A DNA stretch of 64,000 bases from Lingula anatina. Taxonomy: Eukaryota; Brachiopoda; Lingulata; Lingulida; Lingulidae. This document shows, in pieces, positions 37,270 to 50,260 of this stretch (position 1 is the stretch's first letter; every line of letters begins with the position of its first letter). The notes beneath the pieces were generated by a model. That model worked only from the letters and a program-made list of their open reading frames with translations, searched no databases and was not told the origin of the DNA. The position numbers and the translations under genes are program-made. The stretch is taken from the NCBI RefSeq assembly GCF_001039355.2, contig NW_019774203.1, positions 518,558-582,557 of the forward strand. The letters are read 5' to 3'.

Positions 37270-37480
37270 CAATCAAAATTATCCGACGTGGCAAAGTAAA
37301 ATGACCAGCAAACATGACAAAGACATAAAAATCACACAAAAGTTAAAAACGCAACTTCAGTCTTATAGGGATTCGAACTCATCAGATCATCGGATTGTTT
37401 TAAGATACTGTTTTGGATTCACATTGTTGCACTGTCTAGTCACTACGCGAGAGAGACGCACCGGTGTAACAGTAATCCAA
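37270..37480 (-). other. Possible tRNA-derived SINE (minus)
   Basis: On the minus strand gatgagttcgaatccctata is B-box-like, and gcgtagtgactagacagtgc upstream is A-box-like at plausible spacing. It abuts the left end of the 37.46 kb ladder element. No full tRNA fold was found. Confidence 0.35.
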
Positions 37481-38326
37481 GTCCTCAGGAACCGAGGTCC
37501 GTAGGACTAACATAACTTGGGAATAGTAGTCCTACAGGGACTTACCTGTAGGTTCCTGGCCCATACCTTCCAAGAGCAAATTTCCATCGAGTTTTAGGTT
37601 ATTTTTCAATTTCTGCGAGTGTAAACCGAAAAATAAATCTAAGAACGGAGATCCCGCGTTTTGTGTGATTCTTCTTTTAGGAATAAGGTTTTGAAAAAGA
37701 GAGAGATACAAAATAAGAATTTTGACGCAAAACACAGAGGGTACACTCCAGTAGAAACGGACATGAACATATATACACTGTACATATACCTCAAAGGATG
37801 AAAATAAGGAATGCCTCTGGATGGTGCCTTATTTTCTTAAAAATATATAAAAACATTGTAAAATATAAAGATAAAATGGCATATAAATAGAATAAAGTAA
37901 ACGTTTATTATATCTTTAAAACAAGGATGTCTCTATATATATTTCTTCATGTCATTTCTCGGTGTAACCTATATAAGACATGCGTTACAAAAATGTCAGG
38001 AACGCACTTCCCATTAGGACGTGCATTACTACACATAGGACTTACATTAATTGGGAGCCTTTGTCCTACGGACATTGAATCCTAGTAACGTATGTCCTAG
38101 GACTTCCATTCTTAGCAATGCATTTCTTGCATTTCCAGGACTTAGTGTCCGGGCGGACTTGCGTTACTAGGACGTGCACTCCTGCCACACCGGTTGTGAA
38201 CGGAATGCAGGTCCGCCAGGAATAGAAGTCCTATCCATATTTATGACAGGAATACAGGTCCCATTAGGACTACTTATCCTACAGATCGGTGGTCCGTAGG
38301 ACCTGCATTCCGTTCACACCGGCACA
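37460..38326. mobile_element. GTCC/GGAC ladder element with CCGGTGT ends
   Basis: The left end is ACCGGTGTAACAGTAATCCA and the right end is TTCCGTTCACACCGG. Ladders of gtcc/ggac words occupy 37490-37560 and 38010-38325. The last 120 bp (38203-38326) are themselves a palindrome with arms gtgaacggaatgcaggtcc and ggacctgcattccgttcac, so a small element may be nested at the right end. Terminal words match the 11.7-16.4 kb element. Confidence 0.6.
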
Positions 38327-39877
38327 TGAACAGCGATATCATGAAATTGTTTTTCTTGAGTTAAACGACAAAAGGTGGTGACCAGATAATGCTAATTTAA
38401 TTAGTCTCATTTAATATTCATGTGACCAGGTCATTACGTCATCAATGAAATCTCCACTATTTATGCTAAGTCCGTTGGCCGAATCTGAATGGGGAAAGGA
38501 AACTACACGCTAACTGTGGTTTCGCTGTTGTGCGAGTCTGGTTGGATCTTAACATCTGTGATTACATGTCTAATTGACAGATTTCCTTTCACACCGTTGC
38601 TTTATGAAAAGAAGAGTGTATTTAAAGTATTTAAATCCCGAAATTGAATGGTTTATATAGTTCACGTGTATGGGACATAATACTTTGTACTGAGAAAACA
38701 GAAACGATGGTAATGCACATCAACCCGTTTTCTGCGCCCATTAAAATTTGCGACAAACAGTTTTTTCTCTAGTGTGTGTTCAATAAATGATCCCTGAGAT
38801 GACCCAAAAAACATGACAGTGCTTTTCTGAGAGCTTTCTTTTCCATAATGCACAGCTGCAAAACAGGCTGGTATGTCTGTGACCCAGATTTAAACGCTGC
38901 TCTAATGTTATTTTCGGATAAGAATTTAAAAGTTGAAAATACACAGCAATGTTTGAAAACACAGAATTATTTGTTATAATAAAACAAATCCACCCCATTT
39001 CACACGAAAGTACCCCCATTGTAATTGAACACATTAAAATATTTTGCCATACTTTCAAAGACGATAACCAATCGTTTTTAGCTAGTATGGTGGACGTGCG
39101 AACTTGAAAATAATTAAGTCACTTATTCTCCCAAAACTTTTTATTGCTATCAACGTTATATGATTTATATGAAGGTGCTTTGCGACATATCCAATCCACT
39201 GTCGATACGTGAAGGTTCTGGCTTGGTACAAAAAGTGGTGTTTTTACCAAGGAAAAAACGTGTACCCAGATCAAATTTTAACCCAGGGCAGACCTTTTTA
39301 TTCTCCAAAATGCCCTCCCGTCAGCGACAGGTCCTATCAGGCAACGGAGGGAAGTCTGCTAAATTAGCACAAACTGTTCATCTTTTGGCATTATTATTAT
39401 TATTGTCAATGGGCACAAAAGTAATGACAGGTACGGGTCGTTTCCAGATAAGATCTTGAGTTCAATTGTTTTTTCCTCATTGAGCCATTGAAAGCACAAC
39501 AACTGGCAATGGGTATGCAGCATTTATTGCTTGCGTCTTGCCGACGATATGGTCATACAATCAGAACAAGAAAATAATTATGTCGCATAATGTTTCAGCC
39601 CAGAAAAATAAATTTAGAAAATAATCTTGGTCGGATTGAATGCAATGGTCGAACTATTTGGCATATAATTACCGTACACTTTTTGGTAGGTGCTTTGTAG
39701 AAGCACTCAACAGAAGAAAAATGTAACAAAGCCAGCTGCATGGTGAAATCTTTCAATTGCATTCTCTTGAGTTATAACTTGCATAATACACCTCAGTGTT
39801 TTTATAATTATATGCAAAAATTAAGTTAAAAATTTTCATAAAATACTCATGTGGATTTTTAAGCTTGAGTTGACCAC

Positions 39878-39946
39878 CTGGAATTTTCTCAAACTCTGGT
39901 GTATTTCGGTCCCCGTCACAAGTTGTCTGAACCTTTTCTTGCATAT
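39878..39946 (-). CDS. Exon 2: 69-bp linker exon
   Basis: Acceptor tttcag, donor CAG|GTGGTC, phase 1-1, 23 codons (MQEKVQTTCDGDRNTPEFEK core). Its paralogue at 62866-62934 has the same length and splice phases, which supports both gene models. Confidence 0.75.
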
Positions 39947-40152
39947 CTGAAAACAAAAAAGAAGGCCTCAAGTTGTATTCTATCTGCAGCGTTATGTTGC
40001 TAATACCATCATTTCAAACTCATTTACATCCAAGAAAAGCTCACAGATGGAGTTGTTCCTGATTCAGAATGTAAACCACAAACAATCCAACGTGTATATA
40101 TTTTACTGATATTGAAGAAAATGTTTAAACGATACAATACATATAGTCATAC

Positions 40153-41175
40153 CTTGTGTCATTTGGAGCTGCAGACCTTGTGTTGATCTTAAAGATGCAA
40201 GTTCTTCACTTTCTTTTCCAAGCTGAGCATCTTTGACCTCTTCCATGAGCTTCTGTGTCTGCCTAAATGTGTCCTTCAGCTCTGAGTGACCTTTGTCCAT
40301 CTCTGTGACTTTTTGAGAGATTTCCCCAAGTTGTTTACATATATTCTGAGTGGCACTGTCCATCTTCCTTAGAATAGTGTTTTCACTTCTTTTTTGAACC
40401 TGTTCCACATGGTCCTGCAGCTTTGTTTCACCTTCTTTCAATTCATGTATGATTTGTTCAGGAATTTCCTTCATTGTAGCTTTCATGCTTAACAACTCAT
40501 CTATCACACATTTGTCATAATTATACCATTCTTTCAGAATGCTCTGGTTTCTCTCCAGTAAAGCAACATCAAGAGGTTTAGACAAGATGGCATCATATTC
40601 CTCATCGGTGTACATACTAGAGAGAGCCAGGAGGTTGGACTTGAGCCCTGAGAAATGTGCCCTAAAATCTTGATCACTAATTGCTGCCTTGTTAGCATGG
40701 CCATACACAATATTTCGATATCTTTTAACTCGCCCAATCTTGGCTTCTGTTGATGTATCTGTGTCGGGGGGGTTGTCCCATACTTTCGACCGAGGACACG
40801 GATCCAATGCTGTGATGTTTCTCAGCAAAAGCACAGTCAGTGTGATGTCTAAATCACCAACAGTCACTGATGTGGAGGGGTTTCCATAAGGATACAGCTG
40901 GTTTTGTTGGTGGTAATTGAACACTTTTGATGATAATCCAAACAGTGTTGCCCTGACAGATGCATTACTAAGCACCCCACATAACAACCCAGTCCCCGGG
41001 TCAAATAAACTGGGATACTCTGTTCTAAGCTCTTTCTGAAGAACATCTTGCAGAACGTTTAAGGCATTATCTACAATTAAAACAGTCATACGAAAAAAAT
41101 TCTCCTGGTCAGGGTTGGACCTTGCTGTTGCCATGGTTACTGTCACTTCTACCAGTACATATCTTCCTGCCTTAA
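40153..41175 (-). CDS. Exon 1 (coding): DZIP3-like HEPN domain plus coiled coil
   Basis: Acceptor tttcag at 41177-41176, ATG at 41134-41132 in good context (accATGg), donor AAG|GTATGA at 40152. Residues about 10-190 form an all-helical HEPN domain of the DZIP3 type with the R-x5-H motif RNIVYGH (Arg140, His146), the signature of HEPN ribonuclease or RNA-binding folds. Residues about 215-335 are a heptad-rich coiled coil (EQIIHELKEGETKLQDHVEQ). The protein continues through the 39.9, 36.5 and 35.5 kb exons. The coding exon begins after a short UTR stretch, so an upstream 5' UTR exon exists. The paralogue at 61604-62662 is highly similar. A cytosolic immune or RNA-sensing role is inferred from domains only. 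Confidence 0.85.
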
Positions 41176-41274
41176 CTGAAATGTAAGATAGATTTTGTCA
41201 TTTCCAATGAATGCATGATATTTAAAGTGTCAAAATTCCATATACCAATTATATATTGACAAATTAGCTGCATG

Positions 41275-41336
41275 GTAAACATTTAGTGCTGCTTTCAATT
41301 CAAACTACATTGGTTAATACAAGCAGAGGCTGTAGG

Positions 41337-41383
<47 letters not shown>

Positions 41384-41614
41384 CTTAATCTAAAGAGGGT
41401 AAAAAATATTATATTACACATCGCCCAAGACACAGGTCAAAGTTGAAATTATCCTTGTAAAAGATGGTTAGACACAAATTGTCTGATGTACATGTACCTA
41501 CTGAGGTATATAGACAAATTAGCTGAAAGAGTTTTTTTTTTCTGAACTACTGGTAAACATTTAGTGCTGCTTTCAATTCAAACTACATTGGTTGATACAA
41601 GCAGAGGCGGTGGG

Positions 41615-41646
<32 letters not shown>

Positions 41647-41800
41647 CTTTATTTAAAAGGGGGTCAAAATATTAAGTGTTTACACATGGCCCTAGGATAC
41701 AGGTCAAAGTTGAATTTATTTATTGAATTTATCCTTGTAAAAGATGATTAGACAAAAATTGTCTTATTCATATGCACATACTAATGTGGTTCAGGTACAG
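41275..41800 (+). repeat. ~277-bp tandem duplication with (TAA)n
   Basis: The block gtaaacatttagtgctgctt at about 41275 recurs at 41552. Each copy contains a (TAA)n run (41338-41382 and 41618-41644) and the word gacaggtcaaagttgaa. It lies upstream of the HEPN exon. Confidence 0.85.
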
Positions 41801-42265
41801 TATGTAGTTATTTATACTATAACTTCACAAAAGTACTGCCCCTTATGAAAATTCCTACTGGATCCTAAAGAAATTGGTCCATGCATGATGTAATATGCTA
41901 CAGAAGACACTACTGCTCAGATCATTAATGATCTCTCCTTCTCTAGTAATCTGGACAATACCTGGCTGTATTACCATACGTACATACAAATAACTACCGC
42001 TACCTTTAAAAATCGCACAGTTTACCAACAACAACAATATAGCCATGCAGTTATCGGTATTAGTAATTAAGGCCAAAGCTTTAAAGGATAATGTTTATTT
42101 AAAAAATGGTTTGGGTGGTCTGTTTGTTATCTTTTTACATATGCAGTAAAGCAAAAAAGCTTCTCATATTTCACAATGCTTGCAGTACACACATGTATCT
42201 TAATTGTCATTTCCGTAGTCAGAGGCGATGGGCGAGCACTTTCGTTTTTAAACATGTAATCACCT

Positions 42266-42300
42266 ACCTCGTTCTTCCCGTAGAAGTCCATTAGTTAAAT
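42266..42300 (-). promoter_or_regulatory. Candidate donor of a 5' UTR exon for the minus-strand HEPN gene
   Basis: On the minus strand AACGAG|GTAGGTGA is a strong donor-like site about 1.1 kb upstream of the first coding exon, which itself starts after an acceptor. No cDNA support is available from sequence. Confidence 0.3.
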
Positions 42301-42667
42301 AAAGAATACAATAGGTAAAATATTCAACATCAATTTAAAAAACAACGCTTCAAACTTGTGCTATTTCTGTAAAACGTTGTTAATCACGAAAATCGAAGCG
42401 CGATCAAGCACAGCAAACAGTAACAGCAAAACTATGCTTCCGGGTTTTTTTTATAGTAATGATTTCGCGAATAATTATTCTTAATTAGTACATCAAAAAG
42501 CAATTTAATTTGACAAGTTGGCATAAAGAAAATTAGCTAAAATATTTATAGATGTCACTGAATAATGGGCACACTTTGTATAAAATATAATTTAAAATAT
42601 CATATAAAACTAAAACCCACACACGCCATAGGTCCGCATAAATGTCCCAATTCTCTGGAATGTTATC

Positions 42668-42780
42668 AGTTGGGCGACGTGACAAGCACAAACATTTAAG
42701 TGTGTCAGCGTCTCCCGTTCTTATCAGAAGGCCTCTGCCGAGAAGTCGATGCAATCGACAGCCACTTGACGTCCCATTAA
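42668..42780. repeat. Dispersed repeat, shared with 53028-53145
   Basis: The reverse complement of 42668-42740 matches 53028-53095 (ggcagaggc...ggagacgc...aatgttt.tgcttgt). The word ATGCAATCGACAGCCAC is shared in direct orientation (about 42742 and 53113). Confidence 0.6.
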
Positions 42781-42879
42781 ATTAGACTGTTCACTGCTTT
42801 TATTTGGGGGTTTAACTAGGTCTCAGTTTAATTTCTAGGGACAACTATTTCTTTCTCGTTCTCTTGGGTGATTTTTTCC

Positions 42880-42889
<10 letters not shown>

Positions 42890-42918
<29 letters not shown>
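42890..42918 (+). repeat. (TTA)n microsatellite
   Basis: About ten att units. Confidence 0.9.
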
Positions 42919-44412
42919 TGGTTGTAAATTTTTAGAATTGCGTTTTTCTAAATTTAATAAAACGTTCTAATTGATTAAGTTTCACTTAATACATAAAAAT
43001 TTCAATACTGAAAAAAAGGAGAAGGTTGGATTAAAGCACATAACCGACCTTCACTGTACCGTGTAAATTTTATATAGTTTAATAAAAGCCCACAGTTCCA
43101 GATTTCCAGGTTAATGATAAAAGGGTTAATTTATACAGATTAATAATAACGTCCCCCACACGCTGCCTTTGCGATGAAAATGATGACAATGGTTTGAAAT
43201 AAAACACCTGTGCTAACTCTGTCCGTGTGCACTGAATATGTTGTTTGTGTTGTTTTATGCTTAATATGTTATGCATAGTCGGTTATTGTCTAGGAGACAT
43301 ACATCTACCTGTATGATGAAAATTGCTTGACTGCGGGTTTCAGCTGAACCAGTACTTCTGACGGGGGCAATAGCACTGATCAACGAGCACAGAGTTTACC
43401 AGAAGATTTATCTATATACTTTAACCAAGAAGATTTATCTATATACTTTTCTTTAGTTTAACTTTTACCGCTTAGCAGAGATATATTTGATGTAAACGCG
43501 ATGTTCATTTGTCTGGTAAGAAGCCAAATGACATTAAAATAAAGCTGTCACCTGTGCGTATCTCTGGAGCCTGACCAATATACACTAAGTTCTAGATTTC
43601 AGTTTTGCCAGCTCGATCTTGATTTTATATATAACCCATATCAGCAAAACTGAGAAGCTATTCCATGCAAAGTTATGAATAGTTAGCAAGCTAGCTTTCC
43701 AGAGTCCTGACACTCAGGGCAGTCCAATATCACATATGGAGAGTCTGGTAATCAGTGAAGCTGATACACAAGGCGTTCAAGGTTTCTATTCGATTGGGTA
43801 AAACTGAAATAAAAATGAAAACCATAAGTAAATTAAATAAATTGATTATGTTGAAGAAGATGGTTTGACAAAGCAAGGCTGAAGACTACATGAATGTCAA
43901 AAGGTGAAGATAAAATAACACACCTACTGTTGACAATTTACAGTATTCTTTATTTCCCCTAGCGTGATAAATAAAACGAGTGCGCACCACAAATAAGCCG
44001 GAATTTTATCCTGAATGAGGTGAATCACCTACGCAGAATAACACGATCACAAAATGTAAAACTGGCCAAATGCCACTTTATAAATGTAAGGCTAGACTAT
44101 AAAGATTGCCTTTTAAAACTGCGTATCTGTAGGAGACCGAGTCCATCGCCGTTCAGTTCATTTGCCTCTTGCTGCGTTAGCATTTATTGTCTTTGGTGCA
44201 GACCGCAGTGTAGAAGGAAGCAGAGACGGAGATTGGAAGCGACGGAGTACGGAGCTGACGAGTTAGGAGTTGGAGACTTCACTAAGAACATGTAGTTACC
44301 GAGCGTCAACGAATAAATCGTTTAACTGCCCTAAGCAAAATTTTAAGCTTCCCGCACACTGTTTCAGCGGATGCGCAGCAGATTCACAGTAAGGGTTTCT
44401 GCGGATGCGCAG

Positions 44413-44672
44413 CACGCCTCATTTGCATGGTAAAATACGCACCTCCCGCACACTCCTTGCACATCTCCTGCACACTTCCTGCACATCCCCTACACCACAA
44501 CCAGCACACTTCTTGCATACCTCTTGCATACCTCCTGCGTACTTCTTGCATACCTTCTGCGTACTTTTTGCACACCTCCTGCGTACGTCTTGCACACCTC
44601 CTGCGTACTTTTTGCACACCTCTTGTGCACTTCTTGCACACCTCCTGCGCACTTTTTGCATACTTTCTTGCA
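44413..44672 (+). repeat. ~21-bp tandem array (TTGCACACCTCCTGCGTAC type)
   Basis: About eleven imperfect units. ORFs across it in several frames reflect the repeat, not a gene. Confidence 0.85.
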
Positions 44673-47129
44673 CACTAATTTAAATATTTTATAACACAAT
44701 TGAAATTTTATTCACTCGTTTTTCAATCAGTTAATATTAATTCTACAAAGACAGGTCCTGAGTTACATTTAAAGACGTGCTAACAGAAATATAGTTAAAT
44801 CTGTTTATCAACAACAAACAAGAAATTACAGTCATATATTGTGCTTTATTAATCAAATTAAAAAATCGAACAAAATCAGCAAAATCCAAGCCATGTCCAT
44901 ATTTCTTTTCTTTACGTCTTTCTGCCACATTTCTCTTCTTTACTCATCCTGTCCATCTAAAAAAAGAGTATACCATAAAGTCCTACAAATTTACCACACT
45001 GTGCACAATGCTTAACATCCAAATCTTAAACATCCATGAGGAGGGCAAAAAACCATCAATATACACATTACTGTTTGAGAAGTCCTAAAATCAAGTTCAA
45101 GTGTTTATTGTTCATATAAAGAATAGGTAGAAAGGTAGGCAGAGAAATGTCTTGGATATTAAAAAAAAAACAGAGTGCTAAAACTGCTTTGAAGAATACT
45201 TTATATACATTCCTCACACATCTATGTTATGTTGAAATCTTAGGGTTTATGGTTGCATTCACTTTTTCACTTATTTTCAACATATACTTGTTAAATGATG
45301 TAATCAACTTGCAGTTAGTGTTGTTCTCTTTTAAAACTTATTCTGCACAGCTCTTTCAACTAGAGAATCCTTCACAAAAGAAACTGTTGCTGACAGTTCT
45401 TGTGGGCTGAAAAAACTCTCTAGTAACTTCTTTATCACAAAGGTACTTTTTGGTACACTTTGTGAGAGTTTCGATGAGCCACCAACTATAGATATTCAGC
45501 AAAGTGTCCCTTCCAGTCTTGTCATGCCAGCTTCTTAATGTTGGCTACTCTCTAGGATCACCTGAAATAAACAATTATTCAACAAATATCCATTTGTTCA
45601 AGTAAAACAGTAAGAGAGAGATTTTTTTTGAGATTCAACTGCATTTGTAGAAACATTTTGGTGAGGAATTGATCATAGTTTTATAAGAAATGAAGAGACT
45701 AAACAGTGATTGCATTCTATATCCTCGTTTCTTTGTTGGTTAAAAGGGAAGTATACATTATAAATTATAACTTATTTAATGTAATATAAATATAATGTTT
45801 ACAATGTACACTACAAATTAGATCAATTTTCTCATTTTCAATTTGATTAGATGCCCAAATGATCCAATGCATTACTGTAATACATACCTTCCTCAATCCA
45901 ATTTTTCTACACTCTGTACTCTTCCACTATGCTCCTGAATTAAAACTAGCTTGATAGTAAACAGCCTTCACTCATTTGCTGTTTGTCTCATAAACAAAGA
46001 CTTAGACAGGATACCACACATCTGATAACACCAAATAGGTGGTGGTTGTAATTGGTGTAACAATAGCTGCAGGAATAGAGACCTAATAATAGGTGCCAGG
46101 CTAACAAAAGAAATTCACAGTTGTTGAATCTGTGGTTGGTGGAGTAGGGCATGCTCTAACATCAGTAGACTGTTAAACCTTAGGCTAAAAGTGTGATTGA
46201 GCATGATTTATAATAAAATGTATCTTTAAAAATATTAATTTGTCCTCGTTTCCCACCCTTTATGAGGGACAGTACTATACCCTTTGTGTTCACTTACTTT
46301 TACATTACATTATATATATTTTTATGATGATATTTACTAACTTCATATTTCTTCTATTATATTGAAAGTCAAACTTATCTAGTCAGATTTTAATCTTGCT
46401 TATAGTCAGATTTTACTTGACCTTAGCTGTTTTAAAAAGTGAAATTTCAATCCAGCCTAATACACTTACTGTGTTTTTATCTTTTTGTGAAAATTAACTA
46501 GCAAAGTCAAGATTATACTAGTAGGAGCCATGTTTAATTTACCACAACCCTAGATTTCATGACTGTTTTTAATACATACTGATAATAATCTTTTTTAATG
46601 GTGGGCATAGCATTGCAAAAGTTGTGATTAAGTGAATGAGTTTTAAGGGCTGATTAGGCATTTTTCTATTACATGTTGTTAAGCTTATATTGTCCTTGAC
46701 TTATTCTCATACTTTGAGTGAAGTAAACACCATAGTTTGTTAAAACAATACAATTTATAACTAGCTTTACATAATGTTATTGATTTGTTTGTTGGACTAA
46801 TTTGGCTGGATTTCTCTCTGGCCTGCAACATAAGTACCCACTATAGCTCACAATAGTGTATTATTAATCATAGTGTACTTGCCACTTATATATGATAATA
46901 ATTAAAATTTTATATAAGCACTGATTATTTCTAATAGATGGATATAAAGTAAAATGTGTATCGAAGTATTTTGTTTCTGTAATTGTCAATGGCATTGCAT
47001 ATACAGGTATCTTGTATTGGTACATATTAAATAATCAAATGATAAGGTTTTTACTCTAAAATAGCATACCCCGATAAAATTAAAAGCTTGTTGTATACTC
47101 AACTCACACAACTTAAAATTTCTAAGTTT

Positions 47130-47540
47130 TCTGTACACTTGTTGCACACTCCTGACGAAAAAATTGAGTTTTCTGCACACTTATGGCAAACTCCTGATGA
47201 AATTGTAAGTTTATTGCATGCTTTCTGCACACATCTGTTGAAAAACCAAGTGTCTTGCACATTTTCTGCACACTCATGACAGAAGAATTACATTTTCTGC
47301 ACACTTGTTGCACACTCTTGATCAAATTTTAAGATTACCGCACACTCTCCGCATGCTTTCATTGAAATACCAAGTCTCTTGCATACTTTCTTCACACTTT
47401 CTGTACTTATGGAAGTGTGCAGTAGGTGTGCAACAAGAAAGGATTTTTATCGCACACTTCTGCACACTCCCCAAAGCTGTCTACTGCACACTCTAGAGTG
47501 TGCCGCACATGTGCAGTACATTTGCAGCACATGTGCTGCA
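47130..47540 (+). repeat. Dispersed ladder of ctgcacactcctgatgaaa-type units
   Basis: Irregular spacing (about 40-60 bp) of gcacact words, ending in the palindromic segment gcacatgtgcagtac...gcacatgtgctgcacac. Confidence 0.7.
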
Positions 47541-48527
47541 CACTTTTCATTTTGCTAAGGGTGGTCATTATGTGGACTTGGGTTTTCTTTGTGCGACCTT
47601 ACGTAAATCTGACACGAACCGTGGAATCTTTGGATTGCGTTATCCACTAAGTTAGCCTAAAACGTAATGTCCTATTTCGAGCCCACGCTTGAATTAAGCG
47701 TACAAAAATAATATAAGTTTAGGACATTCATTCCATATGTAAATCTAAAAGATACATTACAGCAGTGCAGTCGCAGCCAATACTGGAAACAAATAGGTAT
47801 GGCTAAGCTAGGAATGATTGACTAAGGGGCCATTTTCAGAGATATTTGGATCGATCTATCTCCTTGGGGAGTCCCACTAAATAGGTATCAACCGGCTTAA
47901 TTGCCTGTCTCTGTAGAAGTTGTTTGAAATCACCTGTACTAAATATCCACGCCAGAGTGCGCAACCGAAGAGACATGAAACCGACAATGATTTGATTTTA
48001 TATTGTTTCATTTGACTTACACCCCATTTCCATAGATTAGATCGACCTACTTTAGATCGACCTAACTCCCTGGGGGTTCACGCTAAATAGCTGTCAGTCG
48101 GGCGGACACAAAAGTTAATTACCCCCTTACAGCTTGTAGTAGGCGGGACGGACATTTAAGTCGGATTATCTGAAAGTAATCTAGTGAGACTCCCCGCGGG
48201 GATAGATCGATCTAAAATCTATGGGAATAGAGCCTTACATTTTCGCTTCTTATAAGCCAGACACTTCTAGAATAGCTATATCGATCTGTATGAAATATTT
48301 CATTTTTACTTACAGAAATTTGAAACGCTAGGCAACAAAATCAATGAAGGGCATAAAAAAACTTGAACTTAATTCCCCATCTTTGCACTCCAAACAGGAA
48401 ACTTCACCAGCTTTAGCTGTCGCCAAGGACATAAGACAAGTCACAAGAACCAAAACGGCAAGAGAGCGCTTCCTGTTTGCGTCCGTCCAATCACGGTCTC
48501 CACGTCACTATGAGTGGTGTCTGCTAG

Positions 48528-50260
48528 GGTTACATGCCTATACGTCCCCACACCGATACTCCGGGCTTCTTTACACCCCCTCACCGATACTCCCTCGCAC
48601 CGATACTCCCCCGCTTCTTTACATCCCCGCATCGATACTCCCCCGCACCGATAATCTGCAAAAACACTACTCCCCCAAGGGATAGATTCCCTTGGCTTTG
48701 TAAATACAATTCGTGATTCAAAACCCTTTCTATAATGCTTTTTTTAAAAGATGCACCACCCTCTTGGAACCCAAAATTGGCACATTTTATTCAATATATA
48801 TTGGGGAAAATAAAGAACGTTACACGAAGTCGATCTCAGACTGTGTGTGCAGCTTGCCAGTACATAGGCCTACAGCTCTTCCTTGTGATTTTTGAGAAAT
48901 GTTTTTGCAAAATTAATATCGTTCTCCTACTGTAGTTACCGACTTACCGTATATATACATGTATACTATACGCCCTTTTATATATTTATTTATTTACTTA
49001 AGGCAAAGTTAGTTTTTATCAAAGATAACGCAGAGCTCTATGTCTTTTCTTCACGCAACGACGAATTCGTTAAATTATAAGTAATAAAAAAGCAGTGCTA
49101 AAGCGCTTCGTTTTCTGTCTTCTTCCTCCAACCTTCTTTTCTGCTCTTTAAGCTTCTTGCCCTTGTCTTTTGGAGGCATATTAGAATCTGAATTGATCAA
49201 AATTCAAAGAGTTTGAAAATTGTTGCACAACAAAATTGTAGAGACACAAGCATGCGTCGTGAGCACACCTTTTATACTCGCAGTCCCGCTGTGTTTTCGA
49301 CCTACTTCGTTATAGATGTGAGGGCGTGCGCCGTACTCAACACGCAAAGGGCATTTTCTCCTTCATTGCTTGCGACGTGCGTCTTGGACCACGCAAGTCT
49401 CACTTGCAAACTCCTCGCAAACTCCTTGCGAAGGGAGCAAGTTACGCTTGCGGCCTCGCTGTTCGAAGATTATTTTTAGAACCTATTGGTAATGTTCAAT
49501 ATCTTCCGTGCTTACATACGCGCGAACTCGAAATTTCGCATAAAGGACTTGCGTGGCACAAGAGATTATCCGCAAAATTTGAACTCAAACGGGTCGTAAG
49601 AGCCCGTGCGGCCGGTTGTGACCGAGACTAATGTGTTGTCGTCCAAGATTTTTTTAGAAACTTTGCGGCTTCTTTTGTACAATACCGATGTTCAATTTTA
49701 AGCAATTAAGATTTGTATGCTCCGCGCAATAGCATAAAAACAACATCACCAAGGAATTCCCTGCGGCCATTTTTCCACATATCTCACCAATATCCAAGCG
49801 TTTTTCCATTTGAAAAAAGTATTTCTTATACAGTGTAAGCCGTGCTTCCGACTCGTTGACCAATTTATCAAATCTATTTGTGGAACAATATCGATGTGAG
49901 GTGACAGACTCCCCCATGATAGACAGTCCGGTTCCCATCAATTTGCAAAGGTAATTCAGCCCCGCCCTAGATTTTGACCCACTTACGTAGACTGACCCTA
50001 ACCTGTATAATTAAATGGAAGGTTTACTCTCTGTTACCCAGATCCTCAGTTTCGTGGAAATTGCATAGGGGGAGTATCGATGCGGGAGAGTATCGGTGCA
50101 GGGGAGTAACGGTGCGCGTATAACGGCAATTTTAGAGGGGATTTATCGATGCGGGGATCTATCGTTGTGGGGTCGTATCGATGTGCATAATGTAAAAATT
50201 TACTAAAGGGAAGCATCGGTGCGGGGTAGTAACGGTGCGGGGGAGTATCGGCATGACCCC
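48528..50260. mobile_element. 1.73-kb TIR element with CCCCGCACCGATACTC ladders, 8-bp target duplication
   Basis: The ends GGTTACATGCCTATACGTCC and (reverse) GGGGTCATGCCGATACTCCC form a TIR. The identical 8-bp duplication TCTGCTAG flanks it (48520-48527 and 50261-50268), and removal restores the copy-B sequence near 9045. Both ends are ladders of cccgcaccgatactcc (48545-48660) and its complement (50068-50250). The interior includes another repeat (49290-49625). No transposase. A short relative is at 52690-52926. Confidence 0.8.
49290..49625 (+). repeat. Repeat shared in inverse with 59594-59960
   Basis: Shared words include tactcaacacgcaaagggc, cttggacca.gc, ctccttgcgaa and, at the end, cgtaagagcccgtgcggccg followed by gttgtgaccg. 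The terminus TCACAACCGGCCGCACGGGC is common to both copies. It is nested inside the 48.5-50.3 kb element. Confidence 0.75.

Larger units (their letters stand above)
44329..47561. mobile_element. 3.2-kb TIR element with TTGCACAC ladders
   Basis: The left end CCCTAAGCAAAATTTTAAG pairs with the right end CATTTTGCTAAGGG. Ladders of about 20-22 bp units (cttcttgcacacctcctgcg) fill 44410-44670, and related gcacacttgttgcacactc words fill 47130-47540. The interior is AT-rich with no recognised transposase. Confidence 0.65.
44211..47767. mobile_element. 3.55-kb insertion splitting exon 2 of copy B'
   Basis: GCAGTG occurs at both boundaries (44205-44210 and 47762-47767). Removing the insert restores a sequence matching the uninterrupted exon at 9.7 kb, so this is a true insertion with a 6-bp target duplication. 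It contains the TIR element 44329-47561 plus about 120 bp and 200 bp of flanking insert sequence. Its own ends (TAGAAGG / ATTACA) show no TIR. Confidence 0.7.

Noticed and set aside
44405-44683. Cys/His/Leu-rich ORFs of 83-92 codons in several frames on both strands
   Set aside because: They follow a ~21-bp tandem array; multi-frame openness is a by-product of the repeat.
48344-48685. 113-codon plus-strand ORF with PHRYS/PILPRT repeats
   Set aside because: It is antisense to a dead exon and then runs through the CCGCACCGATAC ladder; no gene signal.
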